From Azoarcus indigens (GTDB lineage Bacteria > Pseudomonadota > Gammaproteobacteria > Burkholderiales > Rhodocyclaceae), in the NCBI RefSeq assembly GCF_004361735.1, contig NZ_SNVV01000009.1:1-64000 (forward strand): DNA of 64,000 nucleotides, read 5' to 3'. Under the pieces are notes generated by a model. The model ran no database searches. It was not told the origin of the DNA and worked only from the letters and a program-made list of their open reading frames with translations. Of this stretch, positions 1-13,430 are shown one piece after another. Within the stretch, counting starts at the first letter, position 1; each line of letters opens with the position of its first letter. A program made the position numbers and the translations under genes.

Positions 1-92
1 TCAAGGTCATCAAGCGCATGGCCTACGGATTCCGCGACTCAGCCTATTTCTTCCTGAAGATCAAGGCCGCCTTCCCCGGAAAGGCGCGATGA
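1..92 (+). mobile_element. ISL3-family transposase, C-terminal end (partial, cut by window edge)
   Basis: The open frame from base 3 to the TGA at 90-92 encodes 29 residues including KRMAYGFRDSAYFFLKI, which resembles the extreme C-terminus of ISL3/IS1001-type DDE transposases. Only this tail is inside the window, so it cannot be said whether the element is intact. No terminal inverted repeat is obvious before hemY ends at 146, so the right end of the element must lie between 93 and about 145 or has been lost. The family call rests on memory of the conserved tail. Confidence 0.72.
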
Positions 93-97
93 ACCTG

Positions 98-127
98 AAA
101 AAAGGGGCGATCGGATCGCCCCTTTTC
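98..127. terminator. Bidirectional intrinsic terminator between transposase and hemY
   Basis: An A-run (98-103) leads into the inverted repeat GGGGCGATC/GATCGCCCC (104-122) followed by TTTT. It can serve the transposase on the plus strand and the hem operon arriving on the minus strand, whose last stop is at 146. Confidence 0.75.
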
Positions 128-145
128 TTTGTCGCCGCTTCTACC

Positions 146-1327
146 TCAGCCGGCCACCCGCACCGCGGCCGCGCGATAGTGGCGCTGCGCTTCTTCCGGC
201 CGCTCCAGCTGTTCCAGCAGGCTGGCCAGCGCCAGGTGGGTGTCTATGGTCGGCGCCAGGCTGAGCGAAGCCTCCAGATAGCTCTGCGCCTTGCCCCACA
301 GCTGGGCGCCCATGCATAGCCGCCCCAGCGAGAACAGCAGGCCGGCGTCCCGCGGCTGGCGCTTCAGCCAGCCCTCGCCCTTGGCCAGGCAGGCCACCGG
401 ATCGCCCTCGCCATCGCCGCAGTGGGCGTACAGACGGGCCAGGCCGCTGTCCCACTCCTCGTCCAGCAGGCGCTCCAGCGTGCGCCGCGCTGCAGGGCCT
501 TCGCCGGCCGCAGCCAGCAGCGGCATGGCGCGTTCCACCAGGCGGCGGTCCTTCAACTCGTCCGCCGGGATCTCCAGCCAGTAGGCAGCCAGCGCGGCGC
601 GGTCGGTCGCCAGTTCCTTCAGCCGTTCCACATGGGCGCGGCGGATCAGCGGTGCAGCCTGCTCGTCGGACAAGGCCTTGTGCTTGTGCAGTTGGCGGGT
701 CAGGCGCAGCGCCTCGTCCCAGCGTTCCAGTGCGGAGGCCACCCGCAGCGCCAGGCGCAGCGCGGCGATGTGGCGATGGCCGGCCAGCTTGAGCATCTCC
801 AGGCGCTCGGCGGCCTCCTCGAAGCGCCTCCCTTCCACCGCCAGTTCGGCTTCGGTCATCAGCCGTGCCACCCGGGCCTCCTCGCCACTGTCGGCAGCGT
901 GGCCGATCCAGATGCGGTAGCGGGTGTCGTCACGCATCGCATGCGCGGCACGTGCGGCCACCAGCGCCGCCATGGCCGGGCTCTCGCCGGAGGAAAAGGC
1001 ATTGGAAGCGAACTTCAGCGCCTGGGAGAAACGGCCCTCGAAGAGGGTACGCAGCGCTTCGCGCAGGGCGCGGCCCGCCTTCTCGCGCCGACGCCGCTCA
1101 CGCCACTGCACAACCCGCCGCGGCAAGCCCAGCGTGCGGCTGATGAGCCTCACCACCACGTAGGCGAGCAGAAAGCCAAGCAGCAGGAGCACCACCAGCA
1201 GGTTCAGCGACAACTGGGCCCGCCACGGCGGCAGCACCACCAGCACGTAGCCGTCGTTGAAGCCGGCCACCATCGCCAGGCCCACCGCCAGCGCAAAGAT
1301 GCCGATAAGCCAGATCAAGGCACGCAT
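146..1327 (-). CDS. hemY: HemY-like haem biosynthesis membrane protein
   Basis: 393 residues starting MRALIWLIGIFALAVG. Two hydrophobic segments (about residues 3-22 and 38-62) are followed by a basic stretch and a long alpha-helical TPR-like region, which is the HemY_N plus TPR layout of the proteobacterial HemY (not the Bacillus protoporphyrinogen oxidase of the same name). It is an inner-membrane protein linked to the late hem operon; its biochemical role is not firmly established. It lies 10 bp downstream of hemX in the order hemC-hemD-hemX-hemY. The frame stays open upstream of the chosen ATG, but that part overlaps hemX and is not HemY-like. Confidence 0.93.
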   Translation of the reverse strand: MRALIWLIGIFALAVGLAMVAGFNDGYVLVVLPPWRAQLSLNLLVVLLLLGFLLAYVVVRLISRTLGLPRRVVQWRERRRREKAGRALREALRTLFEGRFSQALKFASNAFSSGESPAMAALVAARAAHAMRDDTRYRIWIGHAADSGEEARVARLMTEAELAVEGRRFEEAAERLEMLKLAGHRHIAALRLALRVASALERWDEALRLTRQLHKHKALSDEQAAPLIRRAHVERLKELATDRAALAAYWLEIPADELKDRRLVERAMPLLAAAGEGPAARRTLERLLDEEWDSGLARLYAHCGDGEGDPVACLAKGEGWLKRQPRDAGLLFSLGRLCMGAQLWGKAQSYLEASLSLAPTIDTHLALASLLEQLERPEEAQRHYRAAAVRVAG

Positions 1328-1337
1328 GGACCGCCCC

Positions 1338-2537
1338 TCAGCGCTGCGGCGCCGCAGCGCCGTTGCCCTGGCCGTTCGCCGGGCGCGCGGCCTCGGCGGC
1401 GGGAGCCGGCGGGCGCAGGTCGCCGGCACGGGCCTGCAGCACGCGTAGCGCGGCGAAACTCTCATTGAGGCTGAGACGCTGCACCGACACCGGCACCACT
1501 TCCAGCACGCGCAGCTCCTGGACGGCTTCCTTGACGCGCGGATCGCGCAGATCGAAGAAGCGCTCCATCCAGTTGCGCGCTTGCGCGAGATCGGCGGCAT
1601 AGGTGCGGCCATCCCGCGCCAGCAGCGCCAGACGGGCGGTCAGCAGGCGGATCTTCAGGTTCTCGCGCAAGAAAGTGCTCTGCGCCGGCGCCAGCAGCAC
1701 CGGTTCGGTCTGGTCCAGCCGCTCGACGCGCACCAAGTCGCGCATCTCATGCCAGACATCGCGCGCCAGTTCGCCGACGAAGGCCAGCGCCGCGGCGGTC
1801 TTGCCACCACTGTTGTCTATCGGCGCAGCCGCCGGGCTTTCCGGACTGACGGCCGCTTCGCCGGCGAAGGCCAGCGGCAGCGCGTCGGCCCGCTCCAGCA
1901 GACGCTCCAGCCGCAGGGCGACACCCGGGACATCCACGTCGGGCTGCCGTTTCAGCTGTTCGATGTCGTTGGACAGGGCACGGCGCAGCGGGGCCAGCTG
2001 GCCACGGTCACTGGCCGCCAGGCGGGCCTCGGCCCCCTGCAGGGCGATCAGCGCCGCCTCCAGGTTGCCGGCGAGCTGCAGCTGCTGGGCGGCGATGGAA
2101 ATCGCCTGCTCCACCTCGGCCACCACCCGGTCCTCGCGGGAACGGGAGAATTCCTGGTACAGCGCCTCCAGCGCGGCGGCCTGGCCTTCGGTTGCCTCCA
2201 CCTTGGATTCCAGCGCACCCAGCTTGCCCTGCAGGGTGGCGAGGGCTTCCTGCTGCTGCCGGTTCAGCGCGCGCACCTCGGTCGCCGCGGTATCGCTCTC
2301 GGCGAGTCGGCGCGCCAGCTCCTCGCGGGTCTGGGTATTACGCTGACGGGTATCCCAAGCCTGCCAGCCTGCCACCGCGGCAGCGATGAGCGCGATCACG
2401 GCAAGCAGGAGGGCCCAGCCGCTGGCACCGCTGCGGGACGGCTCGGACGTCGCGGCAAGGGCAGGCCTCGGGGCCTGGGGAGACGCCGCATCGCCGGGCG
2501 ACGCGGGCTGGGGGAGTGCGGGGGTTTCGTCGTTCAT
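1338..2537 (-). CDS. hemX: HemX, putative uroporphyrinogen-III C-methyltransferase family protein
   Basis: 399 residues. A Pro/Ala-rich cytoplasmic N-terminus of about 38 residues is followed by one transmembrane helix (WALLLAVIALIAAAVAGW, about 41-58) and a long coiled-coil-rich periplasmic part, the usual HemX architecture. Despite its family name it lacks the SAM-binding motifs seen in the true methyltransferase CobA at 55288-56070, so catalysis is doubtful. Its place between hemD and hemY supports a structural or scaffolding role in tetrapyrrole synthesis. The C-terminus is Ala/Pro-rich. Confidence 0.92.
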   Translation of the reverse strand: MNDETPALPQPASPGDAASPQAPRPALAATSEPSRSGASGWALLLAVIALIAAAVAGWQAWDTRQRNTQTREELARRLAESDTAATEVRALNRQQQEALATLQGKLGALESKVEATEGQAAALEALYQEFSRSREDRVVAEVEQAISIAAQQLQLAGNLEAALIALQGAEARLAASDRGQLAPLRRALSNDIEQLKRQPDVDVPGVALRLERLLERADALPLAFAGEAAVSPESPAAAPIDNSGGKTAAALAFVGELARDVWHEMRDLVRVERLDQTEPVLLAPAQSTFLRENLKIRLLTARLALLARDGRTYAADLAQARNWMERFFDLRDPRVKEAVQELRVLEVVPVSVQRLSLNESFAALRVLQARAGDLRPPAPAAEAARPANGQGNGAAAPQR

Positions 2538-2692
2538 GCTGAGAGTTTAACCCGGATGTACAGTGATTTTTCCCGCGCGGCCCGCTCGGATACCGCCGCA
2601 CGGCGCCCTCGGCAGGGCTGGCGGCAATCAGCCCCGCACTTCGAAGAACGGCACGAGATAGCCCTGCATGTGCTGCCGGAATCTTAACGTCA

Positions 2693-3490
2693 TTAGCCCG
2701 CCGCATCCCGCAGCAATGCGGCCAAAACACCGTCATCGCCAGCACCACAACAGATGACGCGCCTGAAACCGGCCGCTTCGGCGGCCGCCGCGATGCGGGT
2801 GTGGGGGGCGATCACGCAGACGCCCGCCAGCGCCGCCAGACCTTGCTCACCGACCATAGTCAAGAAGTTGCCCACGCCCTCGCTGCTGGTCAGCACGAGG
2901 GCATGAAGGCGGCCATTGGCAGCATCGGCGATCAAGGGGCCCGGATCGCACTGCGGAATGCGGCGCCGGTAACAGCTTACGTAATCGACCTCGGCGCCTC
3001 GCGCGAGCAGGGTTTCCCCGAGCAGATCGCGGCCGCCGTCGCCGCGGAATATCACCACCCGCCGACCACACACCGCATCCGCGGCAAAGGCTGGCAGGCT
3101 GAGTACCGCCTCGCTGTCGAAGCCCTGGTCGGGGGCGACCACATTCAGGAAGCCACGCCGGGCGAGCGCCCCCTCGCTGCCCTTGCCCACGGTGGCCACC
3201 ACCGTATGCGCAGGCCAGGCGCGGCGCGGCAGGATGAAGTCCAGCGCATGGCCAACCGCGTTCGGGCTAACGAAGAAGGCGAGGTCGTAATCCTGCAGGC
3301 TCGCAGTTGCCGCCTGCAGGCCGGCAGTGTCTTCAGGCTCGGCGATCTCGATGACCGGGAAACGAATCGCCTCGCCGCCCAATCGGGCAATGGCTTCGCA
3401 CAGCGACTCCGCCTGCCCGGCTGGACGGGTGACGACGATGCGGCGCCCGCTCAGCGGCAGGTCCGGCAAACGCGTCGAGTCCATCTCCAT
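2693..3490 (-). CDS. hemD: Uroporphyrinogen-III synthase
   Basis: 265 residues with the N-terminal motif GRRIVVTRPAGQAESL (about 15-30) and the late motif VLTSSEGVGNFL typical of HemD. It closes hydroxymethylbilane to uroporphyrinogen III in the cytoplasm, the branch point to haem and (through CobA, also in this window) to siroheme. It starts about 30 bp after hemC ends. The 155 bp between it and hemX (2538-2692) shows no further gene. Confidence 0.95.
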   Translation of the reverse strand: MEMDSTRLPDLPLSGRRIVVTRPAGQAESLCEAIARLGGEAIRFPVIEIAEPEDTAGLQAATASLQDYDLAFFVSPNAVGHALDFILPRRAWPAHTVVATVGKGSEGALARRGFLNVVAPDQGFDSEAVLSLPAFAADAVCGRRVVIFRGDGGRDLLGETLLARGAEVDYVSCYRRRIPQCDPGPLIADAANGRLHALVLTSSEGVGNFLTMVGEQGLAALAGVCVIAPHTRIAAAAEAAGFRRVICCGAGDDGVLAALLRDAAG

Positions 3491-3520
3491 GATCCGGGCT
3501 GCGGCAAATACGGACGCTGG

Positions 3521-4474
3521 CTAGCCCAGGCTGGCCAGCAGCGCCTCCGCGCCCTGCTCCCGCAGCGAGACAGCCAGGGCCACGCCCAGCGCCTCGGCAT
3601 CCGCCGGCGCGCCGCACTGCTCCGCGCGCAGGATCTCGCTGCCGTCAGGCCGGGCGACAAACCCCCGCAGCCACAACTGGCCGTCCTTCACCTCCGCGTA
3701 GGCGCCCAAAGGCACCTCGCAGCTACCCGCCAGCGCCCGCGCCACCGCGCGCTCCGCACGCACGCAGGCGGAGGTGTCGGGGTCATTGAGCGGCGCCAGC
3801 CATTGCAGCAAGTCCTGCCGGCCGGCGAGGCACTCGATGCCCAGCGCCCCCTGGCCAGCCGCCGGCAGCGAGGTCTCCGCCGGCAGCACGCCGCGGATGC
3901 GGGAGCCCAGGCCGAGCCGCGTCAGACCGGCAGCGGCGAGGATGATCGCGTCGTACTGGCCTTCGTCCAGCTTGCGCAGGCGGGTATCCAGGTTGCCGCG
4001 CAGGCTGGTGACGCCAAGGAAGGGATAGTGAGCGTGCAGCTGCGACTCGCGCCGCAGCGAAGAGGTGCCGACCACCGTGCCCGGCGGCATGTCGGCCAGG
4101 CTGTCGTAGCGGTTGGAAACGAAGGCATCCAGCGGCACTTCACGCTCGGAAATGCAGGCCAGGGTGAAGTCCTCTCCCATCTCCATCGGCACATCCTTCA
4201 TCGAATGCACCGCGATGTCGGCACGGCCGTCCAGCAGCGCGGTTTCCAGCTCTTTCACGAACAAGCCCTTGCCGCCCACCTTGGCCAGCGGGCGGTCCAG
4301 GATCTGGTCGCCGCGGGTGGTCATGCCCAGCAACTCGACCTGGCATGAGGGATACAATGCCTCGAGCCGGGCCTTGACATGCTCCGCCTGCCACAACGCA
4401 AGACGGCTTTCTCGGGTGGCAATGACGATACGCTCGGGCGCGGCGGAAGTGGAACCGGATTGGGCAACGCTCAC
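3521..4474 (-). CDS. hemC: Porphobilinogen deaminase (hydroxymethylbilane synthase)
   Basis: 317 residues, normal for the family. Visible motifs are [16 protein letters not shown] near the N-terminus, KDVPMEM (about 93-99), [10 protein letters not shown] (about 137-146) and GSCEVPLGA, whose Cys252 is the expected attachment site of the dipyrromethane cofactor. It joins four porphobilinogens into hydroxymethylbilane. First gene of the hemCDXY set; it diverges from the thioredoxin-like gene at 4529. Confidence 0.97.
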   Translation of the reverse strand: MSVAQSGSTSAAPERIVIATRESRLALWQAEHVKARLEALYPSCQVELLGMTTRGDQILDRPLAKVGGKGLFVKELETALLDGRADIAVHSMKDVPMEMGEDFTLACISEREVPLDAFVSNRYDSLADMPPGTVVGTSSLRRESQLHAHYPFLGVTSLRGNLDTRLRKLDEGQYDAIILAAAGLTRLGLGSRIRGVLPAETSLPAAGQGALGIECLAGRQDLLQWLAPLNDPDTSACVRAERAVARALAGSCEVPLGAYAEVKDGQLWLRGFVARPDGSEILRAEQCGAPADAEALGVALAVSLREQGAEALLASLG

Positions 4475-4528
4475 GATAAGGAACTCATGCGGGATAGGAA
4501 TCTGGCGCCGAACGGAACATGCGCGGTC

Positions 4529-5047
4529 ATGAAACAGACCGCCCGGCCCGGCGAAACGGTGGCATCAGGGTTCGCACCAATAGTGCGGAAGCTGGCGTGG
4601 ATTCTAGCATGCGTGCCCGCTGCCCTCGCCGCGGCGCCCAGCCTGCCACCCGCCACCGACTTCAACCGCGACGCCGCGGCCCTGCATGCCGAAGGCCGGG
4701 TCCTGGTCGTGCTGTACAGCCGTTCGGATTGCCACTGGTGCGAACAGGCCAGGGCTTATCTGGCGCCGATGGATGACGAGGCCGCCACGCGGGGACTCGC
4801 CCGGTATCGCCAGATCGACATCGATTCGGACCGCACGCTCACCGGCTTCGATGGCCGCGCCACCACCCACCGCGCCTTCGCCGCGCAACGGGCGGTGCGC
4901 CTTGCCCCCACGGTTGCGTTTTACGCCCCGGACGGCAGCCTGCTCGGAGAAAACATCGTGGGCATGCGCCTGCCGGACTTTTATGGCCAGTATCTGGCCG
5001 ACGCCTTACACGCCGCCGCAACCCGCCTGCATCGGACCGAACACTGA
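4529..5047 (+). CDS. Exported thioredoxin-fold protein with CHWC motif
   Basis: 172 residues from the ATG giving [10 protein letters not shown] hydrophobic segment ([15 protein letters not shown], about 20-34) is a likely signal sequence with cleavage near ALAAAP, so it should act in the periplasm. The fold is thioredoxin-like: [17 protein letters not shown] carries the CxxC redox pair and [13 protein letters not shown] is the cis-Pro loop. The CHWC pair recalls SoxW/thioredoxin-SoxW types, but the partner is unknown. It is 28 bp ahead of ppc and divergent from hemC. An in-frame ATG at 4487 would add 14 residues. Confidence 0.8.
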   Translation: MKQTARPGETVASGFAPIVRKLAWILACVPAALAAAPSLPPATDFNRDAAALHAEGRVLVVLYSRSDCHWCEQARAYLAPMDDEAATRGLARYRQIDIDSDRTLTGFDGRATTHRAFAAQRAVRLAPTVAFYAPDGSLLGENIVGMRLPDFYGQYLADALHAAATRLHRTEH

Positions 5048-5075
5048 CTTCCCTCCCCCCCTCCCGCTCAGACCC

Positions 5076-7826
<2,751 letters not shown>

Positions 7827-7845
7827 AGTCTCGCCGAGGGCAATG

Positions 7846-7888
7846 AAAAGTCCTGGCCGCGGTTTTTATACCGCGGCCAGGACTTTTT
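7846..7888. terminator. Intrinsic terminator after ppc
   Basis: A near-perfect stem GTCCTGGCCGCGGT/ACCGCGGCCAGGAC (7850-7883) with a TTTTTA loop, flanked by AAAA and TTTTT. It sits between the convergent ppc and the LytTR regulator and can work for both. Confidence 0.92.
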
Positions 7889-7935
7889 CCCCTTTTTCCC
7901 GCTGCTCCCGCAGGCCTGTTATCGCAGAGGACGCC

Positions 7936-8697
7936 TCAAAGCCCCAGCGCCTGGCGCACCGCTGGCCACTGCCGCCGGCTGACCGGCAGACGCTCGGGCA
8001 ACCCCGCCAGCAGCACCTCCCAGTGTGCCTCACCATCGGTGTCGCCCACCCGCTCCACCCCCTGGATCGCGGTACGGGCCACCAGGCAGTTGCGGTGTAT
8101 GCGCAGGAAGCGGTCGCAAAACTCCTGCTCGATCTGCACCAACGATTCGTCCAGCACGAACTCCCGCTCAACCGTCTTCGCCGTCACATACTTCAGTTCC
8201 GCCTTGAGGTAGCGCACGTCCTCCACCGGCAGCAGCAGGATGCGGCCGCGCTCGCTGACGCCGAAGTGGCGCCGCTCACCGGAAGCAGCGGTGGTGGCCA
8301 GCTCGGCCTGCAGGGGACGCTGACCGCGGACCTTGCTCAGCGCCGCCGCCAGACGCTCGGCCCGCACCGGCTTCACCAGGTAGTCCGTCGCTGCCAGCTC
8401 GAAAGCCTGCACCGCGTACTGGTCATAGGCGGTGGTGAACACCACCACCGGCGCCTGCGGCAGGCGCCCCAGTTCCCGCGCCAGTTCCACGCCGTCCATC
8501 ACCGGCATGCGGATGTCGGCGAGCACCACGTCCACGCCGCCAGCCTCGACCAGGCGCAGTGCCTCAACACCATTGGCCGCCATGCCGGCAACGACGTTGG
8601 GCTGGACTGCAGCGATGTCGCCGAGCAGGTCGCGAAGGCGCGAGCGCGCCGGCGCTTCATCGTCGACGATCAGGACACGCAGCGGAAGATCGCTCAT
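7936..8697 (-). CDS. algR: LytTR-family response regulator (AlgR-type)
   Basis: 253 residues. An N-terminal receiver domain (LRVLIVDDEAPARSRL, phosphoacceptor Asp in VVLADIRMP, Lys in DYLVKP) is joined to a C-terminal LytTR DNA-binding domain (ILLLPVEDVRYLKAEL and FLRIHRNCLV). The neighbour upstream is its histidine kinase; the two overlap by 4 bp (ATGA at 8694-8697), so translation is probably coupled. The algZR-argH arrangement is common in beta/gammaproteobacteria. The symbol reflects the family; the regulon here is unknown. Confidence 0.88.
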   Translation of the reverse strand: MSDLPLRVLIVDDEAPARSRLRDLLGDIAAVQPNVVAGMAANGVEALRLVEAGGVDVVLADIRMPVMDGVELARELGRLPQAPVVVFTTAYDQYAVQAFELAATDYLVKPVRAERLAAALSKVRGQRPLQAELATTAASGERRHFGVSERGRILLLPVEDVRYLKAELKYVTAKTVEREFVLDESLVQIEQEFCDRFLRIHRNCLVARTAIQGVERVGDTDGEAHWEVLLAGLPERLPVSRRQWPAVRQALGL

Positions 8698-9725
8698 GGG
8701 GTAACGCTCCTGAAGGGTAGATGCAGGCGGACGCGGTAGCGCCCCTCACCACTTTGTATATGCAATCCGGCTTCAATGTCGAAAAAGAGTGTTAACCGCT
8801 CACGAATGTTGTCCAGCGCCATCTGGTTGCCTGCACGCTGGCGGGCGGTGTCCGACAGTGGGTTATCCACCTCCAGCCGCAATTCCTTGCCGCGGTGCTG
8901 CACGCGCACCACGATCTCGCCCTCCTCCTCGCAAGGCTCGATGCCGTGATACACCGCGTTCTCCAGCAAGGGCTGCAGCAGGAGCGGCAGCACCAGCGCC
9001 TGCTCGGGGCCGGTGCCATCGCCCGAGGGCGGGTCGATCTCCCAGCGCACATTCAGGCGATCCCCCAGGCGCAAGCGCTCCAGGTCCAGATAACGCTCGC
9101 ATAGCAACAGTTCTTCTGCGAGGGGAACAAGTTCCCGATTGTCCCGCATCAGCACCCGGAACAAATCCGCCAACTCTTCCAGCGCACGTTCCGCACGCCG
9201 CGGATCGGAACGGATCACACCCAACACACCATTGATGCTATTGAACAGGAAGTGGGGGCGGATGCGCGCAGTGAGCGCCAGCAGACGGGCCTCCGTCAGG
9301 GCAGGCGAATACAGACGTTGGCGGTAATCGAAGTAGAGCAGCGCAACAACCGCCGCGCCCGCCGCCCACGCCAGTTCCTGACCAGGGAAAGCGCCGTCGG
9401 TCGAGAACAGTGGCCAGGCCAGCAGCACCGCACCCAGGGCGGCAGCCAGCACAATGCCGGGCGCCCAGCGCGGCCCGGCAAGCTGCAGGGCCGGCCCCAG
9501 CGCGTAAAGCAACAGCACCGCGAGGAATAGCGGCGGCTCGACCTGGCCGGCCATTACGATCAGGCGGTCTGCCAGTACCTCAGACGCCATCTCGCCCCGT
9601 AGCAGCACAGTGAGCAAAGCAAGAAGATTGACCAACAGCAGCACACGCAAGATGACGCCGAGATTACGGAAATCCGGCACGGTGGGCACGGCAGGCGAGC
9701 GTGGCTTTTGCTTTATACTTTCCAT
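8694..9725 (-). CDS. algZ: Sensor histidine kinase (AlgZ/LytS-type)
   Basis: 343 residues. Four or so membrane segments fill residues 25-145, then a His_kinase domain with the phospho-acceptor motif [13 protein letters not shown], followed by an ATPase domain ([15 protein letters not shown]-box, and [12 protein letters not shown]). This non-canonical kinase class pairs with LytTR regulators, and one lies immediately downstream with a 4-bp overlap. It is divergent from argH, 90 bp apart. Confidence 0.88.
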   Translation of the reverse strand: MESIKQKPRSPAVPTVPDFRNLGVILRVLLLVNLLALLTVLLRGEMASEVLADRLIVMAGQVEPPLFLAVLLLYALGPALQLAGPRWAPGIVLAAALGAVLLAWPLFSTDGAFPGQELAWAAGAAVVALLYFDYRQRLYSPALTEARLLALTARIRPHFLFNSINGVLGVIRSDPRRAERALEELADLFRVLMRDNRELVPLAEELLLCERYLDLERLRLGDRLNVRWEIDPPSGDGTGPEQALVLPLLLQPLLENAVYHGIEPCEEEGEIVVRVQHRGKELRLEVDNPLSDTARQRAGNQMALDNIRERLTLFFDIEAGLHIQSGEGRYRVRLHLPFRSVTP

Positions 9726-9815
9726 GGCTTACGCGAGGCGACGATACGCCCGCAGCGACATCGCACGACCGGCCGGACGGTTCCGCCCCGGCCCTCCTTC
9801 CTCAGTACGGACATT

Positions 9816-11249
<1,434 letters not shown>

Positions 11250-11256
11250 CACGCCG

Positions 11257-12543
11257 ATGGCGGCGGAGCGCATCGGCAAGTACGAGATCCGCCGCCTGCT
11301 GGGCGAAGGGGCGACCAGCGCCGTCTTCCTGGCCTGGGACCCCTTCAACCAGCGCGACGTCGCGGTCAAGCGCCTCTACCCGGAAGTCCTGCGCGACCAG
11401 GACCGCGGCCGGCTCTACCGTCATCTGCTGCTCAACGAGGCGGCGCTGGCCGGCAAGCTCACCCATCCGCACATCGTCGGTATCTACGATGCGGTCATCA
11501 GCGACGAAGAAGCCTACGTCGTCATGGAGTACGTGCCCGGCGGCACGCTGGAGGCGCTGACCTGTCCCGGCTCGCTGCCCGCCTTCGACCGGGTGATCGA
11601 GATCGTCTTCAAATGCACGCGCGCACTGGACTATGCCTTTCACCGCGGCGTCACCCACCGGGACATCAAGCCCGCCAATATCCTGCTGGCCGATGCGGCC
11701 GGCACCGACATCCGCGTCACCGACTTCGGCGCCGCGCTGCATACCGCCAGCGACACCACGCAGATCTCGGGCATAGGTTCGCCGGCCTACATGTCGCCGC
11801 AACAAGTCCGGGAGATGCCGCTGGATCATCGCACCGACATCTACTCGCTGGGCGTGGTCATGTATCAGTTACTGACCGGCCACCTGCCCTTCGAATCGGA
11901 CAATAACTACAGCCTGCTCTACCGCATCGCCCACGAGATTCCTCCGCCCCCCTCGGAGTACCGGCCGGAGGTACCCGAAGCCCTGGACACCATCGTGCGC
12001 CGGGCAATGGAAAAAGAGATCGAGAACCGCTACCAGACCTGGGCCGAGTTCTCCCACGATCTCGCCCTTGCTTTCCGCAACCGCAGCGTCGCCAGCGATC
12101 ACCAAGCCATTCCCGAAGCGGAGAAGTTCCAGACCCTGCGCGGCATGGCTTTCTTCCGCGAGTTCGCCGACGCCGAGATCTGGGAGGTCATCGGCCTGTC
12201 GCAATGGAGCCGCGTGCAGCCGGGCACCGTGGTGATCAAGGAAGGCGAAGCAGGCGACCACTTCTGCTTCCTGGCGGAAGGCGAAGCGCGGGTGCGCAAG
12301 CGCGGCCGCCTGCTGAACGTGCTGACCGCAGGCGAATGCTTCGGCGAGATGGCGCTGTTTTCCGCCGGTGGCGGCGTGCGCTCCGCATCGGTCGACGCCA
12401 CCACGGAATGTGCCGTCGTCACCATCCGTGGCCGCTCCCTGCAACGAGCCTCCGACACCTGCCGCATGCATTTCTACAAGGCCTTCCTCGAAGTGCTGTC
12501 CACCCGCCTCTCGCTAGCCAGTTCCCGGATCGCCAATCTGTGA
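11257..12543 (+). CDS. Ser/Thr protein kinase fused to a cyclic-nucleotide-binding domain
   Basis: 428 residues. Kinase domain about 8-270: glycine loop LGEGATSAV (15-23), Lys38 in VAVKRLY, catalytic loop THRDIKPAN (HRD 134-136), DFG at 156-158, and an APE-like SPAYMSPQQV. After a linker, about 290-400 is a CRP/PKA-type cyclic-nucleotide-binding fold: GTVVIKEGEAGDHFCFLAEG, then the phosphate-binding cassette GECFGEMALFSAGGG with RSAS. No transmembrane helix or PASTA domain is visible. All catalytic residues appear present. It sits 7 bp after argH and overlaps the fructosamine-kinase-like gene by 3 bp. Substrates and ligand are unknown. Confidence 0.9.
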   Translation: MAAERIGKYEIRRLLGEGATSAVFLAWDPFNQRDVAVKRLYPEVLRDQDRGRLYRHLLLNEAALAGKLTHPHIVGIYDAVISDEEAYVVMEYVPGGTLEALTCPGSLPAFDRVIEIVFKCTRALDYAFHRGVTHRDIKPANILLADAAGTDIRVTDFGAALHTASDTTQISGIGSPAYMSPQQVREMPLDHRTDIYSLGVVMYQLLTGHLPFESDNNYSLLYRIAHEIPPPPSEYRPEVPEALDTIVRRAMEKEIENRYQTWAEFSHDLALAFRNRSVASDHQAIPEAEKFQTLRGMAFFREFADAEIWEVIGLSQWSRVQPGTVVIKEGEAGDHFCFLAEGEARVRKRGRLLNVLTAGECFGEMALFSAGGGVRSASVDATTECAVVTIRGRSLQRASDTCRMHFYKAFLEVLSTRLSLASSRIANL

Positions 12544-13430
12544 AAATCGAAGACTTGCTTCCGGCCATAGCGGAAGCACTCCACCAGGCCGGCGGCAAAG
12601 CTGTCCAGCTGGCCTCGGCGAGACCGGCCGGAGGGAGCACTCCAGCACTGGACGTGCAGGGCAAAGGCGTGAGGTACTTTGTCAAGCTGGCCGACATCAC
12701 GGTCGCCGAGCGCCTGGACGCCGAAGCAGAGGGCCTTGCGGCCCTTGCAGCCACGGGCGCTTTCCGCGTACCGGATGTCCTTGCGCAAGGACGCGTCGGC
12801 GACCAGGCCTTCCTCGTGCTGGAGCACCTCTCCCTGCACCGGGTGAGTTCAGCAAAAGAGGGCGAACGCTTTGCTCAGGCCCTGTCCGCCCTCCATGCAA
12901 CCACGGGCGAGCGCTACGGCTGGCATCGCAGCAACTACCTGGGCCCCACCCGCCAATTCAACGACAGACAGGACAACTGGGTGATCTTCCTGAGCCGACA
13001 CCGCCTCGCCCCCCTGCTGACCCTGGCGGGCAAGGCCGGTTATATCCAGGAAATAGAACGCCCCGGCCTTCGTCTGCTCGAACGCCTGCCCGCCCTCTTC
13101 CTAGACTACCGCCCGGCCCCATCGCTCCTGCACGGCGACCTCTGGCATGGCAATGCAGCCATGACGGAGGATGGCACTCCGACCCTTTTCGATCCCGCCT
13201 GCCACTATGGTGACCGGGAAGCGGATCTAGCCATGGCCGAGCTGTTCGGTGGTTTCCCGAGCGCCTTCTACGCTGCCTATCGCCGCCTTGCACCGCTGTC
13301 CGCGGACTATGAGGTCCGGAAACTGGTCTATCAGCTGCATCACCTCCTCAACCATCTGCACATTTTCGGAAGAACCTATGCAGGACAGGTTCAACGGCTA
13401 CTCGCCCAGTTGCTCAGGGAGCTTTCCTGA
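12540..13430 (+). CDS. Fructosamine kinase family protein
   Basis: 296 residues from a GTG at 12540 (GTGA overlap with the upstream stop), beginning VKIEDLLPAIAEALHQ. Hallmarks of the fructosamine/ketosamine-3-kinase family: YFVKLA (ATP-binding lysine), FLVLEHLSL, the loop LLHGDLWHGNAA, and FDPACHYGDREADLAM. It is expected to phosphorylate ketosamine adducts on glycated protein, starting their removal; bacterial substrates are often undefined. Co-translation with the Ser/Thr kinase is suggested by the overlap. Confidence 0.88.
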   Translation: MKIEDLLPAIAEALHQAGGKAVQLASARPAGGSTPALDVQGKGVRYFVKLADITVAERLDAEAEGLAALAATGAFRVPDVLAQGRVGDQAFLVLEHLSLHRVSSAKEGERFAQALSALHATTGERYGWHRSNYLGPTRQFNDRQDNWVIFLSRHRLAPLLTLAGKAGYIQEIERPGLRLLERLPALFLDYRPAPSLLHGDLWHGNAAMTEDGTPTLFDPACHYGDREADLAMAELFGGFPSAFYAAYRRLAPLSADYEVRKLVYQLHHLLNHLHIFGRTYAGQVQRLLAQLLRELS

